Source of the DNA: Haloarcula regularis
GTDB taxonomy: Archaea > Halobacteriota > Halobacteria > Halobacteriales > Haloarculaceae
DNA length: 64,000 bases
Reading direction: 5' to 3'
NCBI RefSeq assembly: GCF_029338315.1
Contig: NZ_CP119794.1
Location: 2,170,001-2,234,000, forward strand
Part shown: piece after piece, positions 54,672 to 62,492 of the stretch
Numbering within the stretch: the stretch's first letter is position 1
How the letters are laid out: each line of letters opens with the position of its first letter
Notes under the pieces: generated by a model
Told to the model about the DNA's origin: nothing
Database searches by the model: none
Seen by the model: the letters and a program-made list of their open reading frames with translations, nothing else
Program-made: the position numbers and the translations under genes

Positions 54672-55428
54672 TAGCCGAGGGCGTCGAGCGCTTCGGCCGC
54701 CTCGCGGGCCGCCTCGAGGTGCTCACGGGCGCGCCGCGGGTTGTCGGTACCGGCCGCACGTTCGGCGCACTGCCGCAACGTTCGGGCCAGCAGCTGCTCG
54801 GCCGCGGCGACGTCCGCCGCGACGTCGCCGTTCGAGTCAACTGTTCTAGATGAAACGGAGGGGTCCGCAGCCGTCGGGCCGCCCGCGGGCGGCGTCGGCG
54901 TGGTGTCGTCCGTCGCGGCCGTCGAGGGCGTCGACTGGGCCGCCGTGGGCGGCTGGTCGGGCTCGTCACCCACCGTTTCACGTGGACCGGTCCGGGACCC
55001 GTCTGCCGGGTGCTGGGCGGCCTCCTCCGTGGCGTCCTGCGGTCGGGGGTCTCGGGTGTCTGGGACTCGGTCGACGGCGATTCCGCCTCGGGGGACGCTG
55101 GCGTCCCGTCTCCCTCCGCCTGGGCGCCAAACTGGACGCGGGCCTCCTCGCCCGGGTTCGCGACCTCGATGTGCCCGTCGTCGGCCGCGCCGTCCTCCGC
55201 CCCGTCCTCGGCGGATTCACGTGTTATCGGCTTCTGGCAGGTTGGACAGAACTCCTGGCCGTCGTAGCGAAAGACCGGGTCGCCACAGTCGCTGCAGTGG
55301 GCGTTGGTCATCGTCGCGCCCTTCAAGAGCAGTTCGCTCATCTGCTCGGTGGCCTGGCGCCGATCCTCCTCGGCCTCGAACTTCTCGCGGAGTTTCTCGC
55401 GTTCGGCTTCCTTGTCGAAGTCGCTCAT
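54668..55428 (-). CDS. SSSCA1/p27-family zinc protein (one frameshift near 55047)
   Basis: The start MSDFDKEAEREKLREKFEAE is followed by TEQMSELLLKGATMTNAHCS and DCGDPVFRYDGQEFCPTCQK, the zinc-binding core of the archaeal/eukaryal Sjogren's syndrome/scleroderma autoantigen 1 (UPF0148) family. The rest is a Pro/Thr-rich acidic linker and a helical end (AEQLLARTLRQCAERAAGTD, then RRAREHLEAAREAAEAL). One missing C in the run complementary to 55045-55049 splits the frame. About 253 residues when restored. The 3' end overlaps the hef stop by four bases. Confidence 0.8.
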
Positions 55429-55603
55429 ACGTGTCCGAACGTGACGGGACTGAAAACCGTTTACGGCTCCCGGTAGCGAACTGGGCGTCCGGTGAGGGCC
55501 AGGACGGGACGAGCAGTCCGTCAGACGCCGAGACGCCGTGAGCCCGCGCCGTTGGCGGGGGTTCGACACGTTTAACGTTCGTGCGCGTCGGGATTCGAAT
55601 GGT

Positions 55604-56518
55604 ATGACAAAGGTAAGCGTAGTCGGTGCAGCCGGCACCGTCGGTGCCGCTGCGGGCTACAACATCGCGATTCGGGACATCGCCGACGAAGTCGTGCTGG
55701 TGGACATTCCGGACAAGGAAGAAGACACCGTCGGCCAGGCGGCCGACACCAACCACGGCATCGCCTACGACTCCAACACGACGGTGCGACAGGGCGGCTA
55801 CGCGGACACCGCCGGCTCGGACGTCGTCGTCATCACGGCCGGCATCCCGCGCCAGCCCGGCCAGACCCGCATCGACCTGGCGGGGGACAACGCCCCCATC
55901 ATGGAGGACATCCAGGCCTCGCTCGACGAGCACAACGACGACTACGTCTCGCTGACGACGTCGAACCCCGTCGACCTGCTGAACCGGCACCTCTACGAGG
56001 CCGGCGACCGGCCCCGCGAGCACGTCATCGGCTTCGGCGGCCGCCTCGACTCCGCGCGGTTCCGCTACGTGCTCGCCGAGCGCTTCGACGCCCCCGTCAA
56101 GAACGTAGAGGCCACGATTCTGGGCGAACACGGTGACGCCCAGGTCCCGGTCTTCTCGAAGGTCCGCGTCGACGGCACGGACCCCGAGTTCACGGCCGAC
56201 GAGCGCGAGGAGATCCTGGGCGACCTGCAGGAGTCGGCCATGGACGTCATCGAGCGCAAGGGCGCCACCGAGTGGGGCCCGGCCCGCGGCGTCGCCCACA
56301 TGGTCGAGGCCATCGTCCGCGACACCGGCGCTGTCCTGCCCGCCTCTGTGAAACTGCAGGGCGAGTTCGGCCACGAGGACACCGCCTTCGGCGTCCCGGT
56401 CAAACTGGGCAGCGACGGCGTCGAGGAGATCGTCGAGTGGGACCTCGAGGACTACGAGGAAGAGCTGATGGCCGAGGCGGCCGAGAAGCTCGCAGAGCAG
56501 TACGACAAGATAGCGTAG
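55604..56518 (+). CDS. mdh: Malate dehydrogenase (LDH-like)
   Basis: NAD-dependent oxidation of malate to oxaloacetate, 304 residues. The Rossmann motif is [13 protein letters not shown] at residue 6; the substrate loop is [18 protein letters not shown] with the malate-selective Arg. The catalytic GEHGDAQVP His is near residue 175. It closely resembles the well-studied salt-adapted tetrameric Haloarcula enzyme as I remember its sequence. ATG 55604 is chosen since TKVSVVGA is the known mature start. It converges on oapC. Confidence 0.95.
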   Translation: MTKVSVVGAAGTVGAAAGYNIAIRDIADEVVLVDIPDKEEDTVGQAADTNHGIAYDSNTTVRQGGYADTAGSDVVVITAGIPRQPGQTRIDLAGDNAPIMEDIQASLDEHNDDYVSLTTSNPVDLLNRHLYEAGDRPREHVIGFGGRLDSARFRYVLAERFDAPVKNVEATILGEHGDAQVPVFSKVRVDGTDPEFTADEREEILGDLQESAMDVIERKGATEWGPARGVAHMVEAIVRDTGAVLPASVKLQGEFGHEDTAFGVPVKLGSDGVEEIVEWDLEDYEEELMAEAAEKLAEQYDKIA

Positions 56519-56579
56519 TTGGGAGAACGCCCAATCCGGGGCGATTTTTCGGGTGGAACGACCGACCGTGAGCCTCGAC

Positions 56580-57242
56580 TCACTCCCGGTAGGTCTCGGG
56601 GACCTGGATGGAGTACCGGCCGTCCTCCTGCAGCGCAACGATGTACTCCTCGCGGTCGTACAGTTCCATCAGGTTGAGCTCGTACTGGCCGGGTTCGAGC
56701 ACCTTGATGGACTCGAACTGGTCGTTGAGCTCCTTGCGGAGTTCCTGGAGGTCCGGTCTGTCCGAGTCCCCGTCGGGGTCCTCGGGCGGGTCCGGGTCCG
56801 CGCCGACGGGGCGGAAGCGGTGTTCCTCGTCGGTCTCGGCGGCCGTATCCGAGGGGAGTTCGTCCGGCGAGACGACGTCCCCGCGCGCACTCGCCTGTGC
56901 GGCGTCTTCCCCGGGTTCGGCGGCCGCCGCGGCGCCGTCGTCGGGCACCGCGCCGTCTGCTGCCCCGCCCGTTTCAGCCGGGGTGGGGCCGCCCGCGCCC
57001 TCCGGACCGGACCCGCCGACGAAGTCCCGGACGGTCGCGGCCGTCTTCCCGACGGTGCGGGCGACGGAACTGTCCGGACCCGGGGGGTCGGGTGGTTCTG
57101 CGTCGGTGTCCGGCGGCGAGGGGCCGTCGGCACCGCTGGGCTGGAACTGGAACTTGTTCCCGCCACAGTCCGGACAGCCCGAGAGCATCTCCTTCGAGCC
57201 GTCCTCGAACACCCGTGCGCAGTTCGTACACTGGTGTGGCAT
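56580..57242 (-). CDS. oapC: Origin-associated zinc-ribbon protein OapC
   Basis: A protein of 220 residues. The N-terminal zinc ribbon is MPHQCTNCARVFEDGSKEML with SGCPDCGGNKFQF. A long Pro/Ala/Gly/Asp-rich linker of about 110 residues follows, and then a conserved C-terminal block (LQELRKELNDQFESIKVLEP, GQYELNLMELYDREEYIVAL). These are the hallmarks of OapC/ArvC, encoded beside oriC in haloarchaea. Exact role unknown; the ribbon may contact DNA or RNA. Its ATG overlaps the oapB stop by one base. Confidence 0.82.
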   Translation of the reverse strand: MPHQCTNCARVFEDGSKEMLSGCPDCGGNKFQFQPSGADGPSPPDTDAEPPDPPGPDSSVARTVGKTAATVRDFVGGSGPEGAGGPTPAETGGAADGAVPDDGAAAAAEPGEDAAQASARGDVVSPDELPSDTAAETDEEHRFRPVGADPDPPEDPDGDSDRPDLQELRKELNDQFESIKVLEPGQYELNLMELYDREEYIVALQEDGRYSIQVPETYRE

Positions 57243-57625
57243 TATTTCCTGGAGACGAGCGCGCTGATGAGGGTTTCGTCCTTGTGGAGCGTCTCGATCT
57301 GGTTCGCCGGGCCGATGACGGTGAGCTTCTTCGTGGACTCCTTGCCCATGATGCGGTCTAAGATGCTCGCGTCGGCGGTCTCGGACTTGGGGTAGGTCTC
57401 GATCTCGATGCCGTTGAACTCGTCGGGGCTGATCTCGGTCATCGTCACCTCGATGAGCCGGGACTCCTCGTCGGGCGAGAGTCCCTCCTCTAGGATGACG
57501 ATGTTGCCGTCGCGGACGCCGTCCAGGATGGTCCGTATCTTCTCCATGGACGTGAGTCCGTCCATGCGTTCGCCGCTGATGAGGTCGATCTGGACGCCGT
57601 CGCTTGGGTCTTTGACTTCTGCCAT
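57242..57625 (-). CDS. oapB: Origin-associated protein OapB (DUF2073)
   Basis: A protein of 127 residues: VQIDLISGERMDGLTSMEKI, then ILDGVRDGNIVILEEGLSPD and STKKLTVIGPANQIETLHKD. This is the DUF2073/OapB family, an alpha-beta protein always found beside the Era-like GTPase. ATG 57625 starts the conserved block; upstream codons are not conserved in type. It is tightly packed between oapA (4 bases) and oapC (overlap). Confidence 0.87.
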   Translation of the reverse strand: MAEVKDPSDGVQIDLISGERMDGLTSMEKIRTILDGVRDGNIVILEEGLSPDEESRLIEVTMTEISPDEFNGIEIETYPKSETADASILDRIMGKESTKKLTVIGPANQIETLHKDETLISALVSRK

Positions 57626-57629
57626 TATA

Positions 57630-58269
57630 TCACCCGAAGTACTCCGCGATCTTGTCGTAGACCTCGTCCATGTTGTCGCCCTCGAGGGCCGACAGGGGGA
57701 TGGTCTCGTGCTGTGGGTAGGCATTGGCGATGCGCTGGACCGACGAGTCCTCCAGGTCGATCTTGTTCGCCAGGATGAGCACCGGGAGGTCCTGGCTCTC
57801 GATGATGCCGATGAGCATCGTGTTGACCTGGGTGAACGGGTCCGTCGCCGAGTCCAGAACGTAGATGACCCCGTCGACGTCCTCGCGGAGCCAGTGCATC
57901 GCCTCGGCGACCCCCTCGGTGGCCTCGCGGGAGCGACGCACGGCGTCCTCTTTCTCCATGTCGTGTTCGAGGAACTCGGTGTAGTCGACCTTCGTCGTCA
58001 CGCCGGGCGTGTCGACGATGTCGATGGTGACTTTCTTCCCGTCTCGTTCGATCTCGACGTTCTCCTTGCGACGTGCGCGGCGCGTCTCGTGGGACGTGAC
58101 TCTCGGGACCGACCGCGTCGCCGGTCCAGTCGCGAGCGATGCGGTTCGCGAGCGTCGTCTTCCCCGCGTTCGGCGGCCCGTAGATGCCGATTCGCTTGGG
58201 GTCTTCCTCGGAGAACAGCGTCGATGCTGCCCGTGAAATGCTATCTTTGAGGTTTGTGAGTATTCCCAT
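57630..58269 (-). CDS. oapA: Era-like GTPase OapA (one frameshift near 58092)
   Basis: Small GTPase, about 213 residues when restored. G1 is GIYGPPNAGKTTLANRIARD near residue 28, G3 is DIVDTPGV, G4 is LANKIDLED. The PxxGKTTL loop and RRARRKENVEIERDGKKVTI region match the archaeal Era-like family encoded next to oriC. At 58091-58093 two bases appear lost from a C run (SHVPHETRR expected). It heads the oapABC operon, transcribed away from the origin. Confidence 0.88.
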
Positions 58270-58580
58270 CCTATCCTCCCGCCGCGCGGCGTGGCCGGTA
58301 TGGCGGCTTCTGCACGTAGAAGCCGGCCGAATTCACTTAAGCCTACGTCAGACAAATTAAAACTAGATGACATTAGAGGAGAGGGCGTCGGCCGGGTGAG
58401 TCGCAGCCGAAACGGCGGTCCATCACGAGGAGCGATAGAGGAGGTGGTGACGGGCATCGACGACGCGAGACCAGCGACACATCCGAACGGGAGGGAGCGA
58501 GAGGGACGGAAAGTCCCAACCGAGTCCAGATGTGCGCCAGGCGACGGGTGGCGGACACGAAACGGTGTGGGGGCAGATGC

Positions 58581-58608
58581 CCCCCCACCCCTTCGTTTCG
58601 ACTGGAAC
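58581..58608 (+). promoter_or_regulatory. ORB with C/G-string, left of unwinding element
   Basis: CCCCCCACCCCTTCGTTTCG then ACTGGAAC. It matches the haloarchaeal ORB pattern (CCCCT-CGTTTCG-TGGAA) and faces the one at 58869 on the opposite strand. Orc1 would bind here. Confidence 0.7.
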
Positions 58609-58740
58609 GGGACCCACGCCCGTGACCGGGAGGGGTGATTCGACCCGAAACGGACCGGATCGGACGGACGGTACGATGGAGTGCGCAGCGAAAACGGTGG
58701 AATCCACAACGGAGAGGCCACTAGACCCTAGTTCCAATCC

Positions 58741-58830
58741 ACCTAGACTCCTCTAACGCTTTCTATTATCTAGTGCGGATTTGGTTTAATACTATAGGAT
58801 ATAAATCTTTCCTAGTCTAGACAGCAATCT
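58741..58830. other. AT-rich unwinding element of oriC
   Basis: A clearly AT-rich stretch in otherwise GC-rich DNA, including TTTCTATTATCTAG, GGTTTAATACTATAGGATAT and AAATCTTTCCTAG. It lies between two inverted ORBs and is the likely site of initial strand opening. Confidence 0.65.
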
Positions 58831-58868
58831 CCGTGGCCGGTCCCCCCCACCCCGTCTCCCTTCGCCGC

Positions 58869-58895
58869 TCCACCCGAAACGGAGGGGTGGGGGGG
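58869..58895 (-). promoter_or_regulatory. ORB with G-string, right of unwinding element
   Basis: TCCACCCGAAACGGAGGGGT then GGGGGGG, the reverse-oriented counterpart of the 58581 site, again with a G-run at the side away from the core motif. Confidence 0.7.
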
Positions 58896-59343
58896 TCCAC
58901 CCGGAATCATCCCTCCACAGCGTCCCCGGTTCTGTCATGTCCCACTCGTCTGCCCACGAGACCGTCCTTCGAGGCAGCCCGGGGTCAGTGTTCGACACAC
59001 AGCCGACGCCACCCCCCTCACCTTCCCGTCGACGACGCCCGAAACACCCCGCCAGGGCACCCTTCCCCCACGCCTGCTTCCTCTCGAGTGGCTCTCCGCT
59101 CCCGTTTGACCGGGGAGTCCGGCCGTGTCGGTGGACGAATCCCGTCGCTGCGCCGTCGCTACACCCCGTCGCGGTCTGTCTGGACCGTGATATCGGTGAG
59201 ACTCGAGACCCGTCGGACCGAAATATTTAATATCGAATCACCCACGGGTTCACGTGGTTCATCTGGACGGACCGGCGAGGGGCGAAGTCGATATCCACGG
59301 CAATTTCGGGCGTATCGAGACGTCTCACTCGGTGCGTCCGACG

Positions 59344-59368
59344 GTTTCCACCCGAAACGAAGGGGTTT
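59344..59368 (-). promoter_or_regulatory. ORB directly upstream of orc1
   Basis: GTTTCCACCCGAAACGAAGG then GGTTT, 12 bases before the orc1 ATG. Orc1 bound here could block its own transcript. A strong AT box (AAATATTTAATATCG, 59221-59235) lies upstream; if leaderless, a GTG at 59254 is an alternative orc1 start, which would place this ORB inside the coding region. Confidence 0.6.
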
Positions 59369-59379
59369 GCGTACAGAGC

Positions 59380-60942
59380 ATGACCGACGAATCCAACGAC
59401 CACGACACCGACGACGGCCCGACGTCCGGCGAGAGTGGCCCGCTCGACGACTCGTCGAGCCTCCTCGACCGCTCCGGCGCCGGCCGGTCTGGCACGCCGG
59501 ACCTCGACGACATCGTGCTCGACAATCTCGACACGGGCGACGAGGACGCCTCGGACGAGGCCTCCCGGGGGCTGTTCGACGACCTGCTCGAGGGCGAACC
59601 AATCTTCGAGAACAAGGAGGTGCTCAGGCCGTCGTACACTCCGCACAAACTGCCCCACCGCGAGGAGCAGATCAACAACATGGCGACAATCCTCGTGACG
59701 GCGCTGCGGGGCGACACCCCGTCGAACATCCTCATCTACGGGAAGACCGGGACCGGCAAGACCGCCAGTGCGAAGTTCGTCAGCGAGGAACTCGAGACCA
59801 CCTCCCAGAAGTACGAGGTCCCCTGTGAGGTCGAGTACATCAACTGCGAGGTGACCGACACCCAGTACCGGGTGCTCGCCCAGCTGGCGAACAAGTTCAT
59901 CAACAAGAACCTCGGGGTCATCGAGGACCGACTCGCGGACCTCTCCGACCTCCGTTCGCGTGCGCGAGACGACGCCTCGGTGCTGGCCGAGACGTCGTTC
60001 GCGTCACTCGACGCCCTCGAAGCGGAGATAGACGCTCTCGAGGCGGACCGCGACGAGTTCGAGGAGGTCCCCATGACCGGGTGGCCCACCGACCGCGTCT
60101 ACTCCTCGTTTCGACGCCGTCGACTACCACGAGCGCGTGGTCGTCATCATGCTCGACGAGATCGACAAGCTCGTCGAGAAGTCCGGCGACGACACGCTCT
60201 ATAACCTCTCTCGAATGAACTCCGAACTGGAGAACTCGCGGGTCTCTATCATGGGCATCTCGAACGACCTGAAGTTCACGGACTTCTTAGACCCCGTGTC
60301 AAGTCCAGCCTCGGCGAGGAGGAGATCGTCTTCCCGCCCTACGACGCCAACCAGCTGCGCGACATCCTCCAGGCCCGGGCCGACGTCGCGTTCAAGGGCG
60401 ACGCGCTCTCGGACGACGTCATCCCGCTGTGTGCGGCCTTCGCCGCCCAGGAACACGGCGACGCCCGCCGGGCGCTTGACCTCCTGCGGACCGCGGGCGA
60501 ACTCGCCGAGCGCGACCAGACCGACGACGTCGAGGAGGACCACGTCCGCCAGGCCCAGGAGAAGATCGAACTCGACCGCGTGGTCGAGGTCGTCCGCACC
60601 CTCCCCACCCAGTCGAAGATCGTCCTCTTTGCCATCATCCTCCTGGAGAAAAACGGCGTCCGCAACATCAACACCGGCGAGGTGTTCAACATCTACAAGA
60701 ACCTCTGTGAGGAGATCGACGCCGACGTGCTGACCCAGCGCCGCGTGACCGACCTCATCTCCGAACTGGACATGCTGGGCATCGTCAACGCCGTCGTCGT
60801 CTCGAAGGGCCGCTACGGCCGGACCAAGGAGATCTCGCTGTCGGTCCCGACAGACGAGACGGAGGCCGTGTTGCTCTCCGATTCCAGACTCGGCGACATC
60901 GAGGACGTCCAGCCGTTCGTCCAGGCACGCTTCGACAACTGA
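59380..60942 (+). CDS. orc1: Orc1/Cdc6 replication initiator (two frameshifts)
   Basis: AAA+ initiator, about 521 residues when restored. Acidic N-terminus, then [20 protein letters not shown], Walker [16 protein letters not shown] near residue 120, Walker [21 protein letters not shown] and sensor 1 [20 protein letters not shown]. Sensor 2 ([20 protein letters not shown]) and the C-terminal winged helix ([20 protein letters not shown]) follow. The frame breaks near 60110 (TTT run) and near 60293 (one C missing from GACCCCCGT). Position beside oriC and oapABC marks it as the oriC1-type initiator. ATG 59380 is used. Confidence 0.9.
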
Positions 60943-60951
60943 CGCCCTTCT

Positions 60952-61671
60952 TCAGACCCCTCCCGCCACTGCCGTAGCCGTGCCGGAGTCGGCGGTCGTC
61001 GCGTTCGACAGACTCCCGTTCGTCGGGCGGGCGGCCGCCTGATTCCAGCGGAGACGAATCTGGCCGAGCACCGGCACCCGCAGCTCCGCGGTGCCGACGA
61101 CCCACTCGGGTTTCACCGGGGCGCTGATGACGGCCGACCCGACCTGGTCGTAGCGGGCGTTGTTGTCGCCTTTCGTGATGAACCCCGCGTGGGGGGCAGG
61201 GCAGTTCGATAGCTCCGAGCAGCTCTCGGCGTTTCCGACGTCGTTCGGGTCGGCGCGGTCGTACCAGTTCTCGCCCCGGTCGACCCACAGCATCGCGCGG
61301 TGGATGATGGGCGTCGCCCGCCGGTTGCCGTCGGGCGCGTAGACGATGACGTCGCCGGTTCCCTGGAACCGGACGTAGGTGCTGGTGTCGGCCGCCGTCG
61401 TCACGCCGTGGCGTGCGTTCGGCCCGGGGAAGCGTTCTTCCTCCATGACAAACACCAGGTCGCCCGTGTCGATGTGGGGTTCCATGCTGGGGCTCTCGAT
61501 GGCCACCAGCGGGGGCCAGACCCCGCTGACCGAGAACAGTAACACCCCCACCAGGAGGACGGCGCTGGCGCTGCTGACGACGTCCGTCACGTACACTATC
61601 GCGCCGTGGCGGTCGGCCTCGTCCGTCGACGACTCCTCACCGACGGCCGAGCGGTGCTCGTCCCCGGACAT
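60952..61671 (-). CDS. Signal peptidase I (Sec11-like), copy 1
   Basis: S26 family, archaeal/ER type, 239 residues. One N-terminal membrane helix (SSASAVLLVGVLLFSVSGVW) is followed by the catalytic Ser motif AIESPSMEPHIDTGDLVFVM. The His motif is ATPIIHRAMLWVDRGENWYD and the acid motif is GFITKGDNNARYD. The catalytic domain is outside. It removes signal peptides from Sec substrates. A near-copy lies immediately upstream. Confidence 0.88.
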   Translation of the reverse strand: MSGDEHRSAVGEESSTDEADRHGAIVYVTDVVSSASAVLLVGVLLFSVSGVWPPLVAIESPSMEPHIDTGDLVFVMEEERFPGPNARHGVTTAADTSTYVRFQGTGDVIVYAPDGNRRATPIIHRAMLWVDRGENWYDRADPNDVGNAESCSELSNCPAPHAGFITKGDNNARYDQVGSAVISAPVKPEWVVGTAELRVPVLGQIRLRWNQAAARPTNGSLSNATTADSGTATAVAGGV

Positions 61672-61700
61672 TCCTACCGCGATTTGTCAGAGGTGCGGTA

Positions 61701-62414
61701 TCAACTTTCCGCTGTCCGGGCCGCCGTCGTGCCGTTGGCGGCCCCCGCCGGCGTCGAGACGGCCTCCGGGTCGTTTTCCGGCGCCCACGCCCCGGCCACT
61801 GCCAGCGAGCGCAGGCGGACCCAGCCCAGGTTGGGGAGGCGGACCTCGCCGGTGCCGATGACCCACGACGGCCGGACCACGGTGCTCGTGGTGCCGGCTT
61901 GGTCGTACTCGGCGTTGAAGTCCCCCTGCGTGACGAACCCGGCGTGAGGGGCCGGACAGTTCCGCAGCTCCGTGCAGTCGGTCGCCGTCCCGACGGCGTC
62001 GGGGTCGGCGCGGTCGTACCAGTTCTCGCCCCGGTCGACCCACAGCATCGCACGGTGGATGATGGGTGTCGCCGACGCGTCGCCGTCGGGCATGAACACG
62101 ATGACGTCGCCCGGGCGGCCGAACACGACGTACCCGGCGGTATCGCCGGCCGCCGCCGTCACGACGCCGTGGCGTGCGTCCGGCCCGGGGAAGCGCTCCT
62201 CGTCCATGACGAACACCATGTCGCCCGTCTCGATGCTGGGGGTCATGCTGGGACTCTCGATGGCCACCAGTGGGGGCCACACCCCGCTGACCGCAAAGAG
62301 GAACAGGCCGACCAGGCAGACGGCGACGACGGCACTCGCGAGCTCCCTGGCGAGGTGTCCGGTCGCTCCCCCCGACCGATCGTCCCGCCCGGCAGGTCCG
62401 CCGTCGCCGTCCAT
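61701..62414 (-). CDS. Signal peptidase I (Sec11-like), copy 2
   Basis: A protein of 237 residues, paralogous to the adjacent gene (both share SVSGVWPPLVAIESPSM-type cores and TPIIHRAMLWVDRGENWYDR). Ser motif AIESPSMTPSIETGDMVFVM and acid motif GFVTQGDFNAEYD. Only 29 bases separate the stop of this gene from the start of copy 1, so both may be one transcript. They differ in their loop regions, which suggests different substrate sets. ATG 62414 is used. Confidence 0.88.
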   Translation of the reverse strand: MDGDGGPAGRDDRSGGATGHLARELASAVVAVCLVGLFLFAVSGVWPPLVAIESPSMTPSIETGDMVFVMDEERFPGPDARHGVVTAAAGDTAGYVVFGRPGDVIVFMPDGDASATPIIHRAMLWVDRGENWYDRADPDAVGTATDCTELRNCPAPHAGFVTQGDFNAEYDQAGTTSTVVRPSWVIGTGEVRLPNLGWVRLRSLAVAGAWAPENDPEAVSTPAGAANGTTAARTAES

Positions 62415-62492
62415 CACTGGTCCGGATAGTCGGGAACGGGCTATCAATGTTGGGTCCGCTATCCTTTTGCCCGCCCACACTGAGTAGGGAGT

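Larger units (their letters stand above)
58270..59379. other. Chromosomal replication origin (oriC) region
   Basis: About 1.1 kb with no convincing gene between oapA and orc1. Origin recognition boxes are visible: 58581-58608 (ACCCCTTCGTTTCG, then TGGAAC) and 58869-58895 (TCCACCCGAAACGGAGGGGT) face each other across an AT-rich stretch, with G-runs beyond each. Others lie at 59344-59368 and, weaker, at 58553-58573 and 58640-58658. Inverted ORBs with G-strings around an unwinding element next to orc1 is the standard haloarchaeal oriC1 layout. Confidence 0.85.

Noticed and set aside
58291..58756. Short open frames within the origin region
   Set aside because: They cross ORBs and G-strings, are not acidic and have no motif; the region is better explained as oriC.
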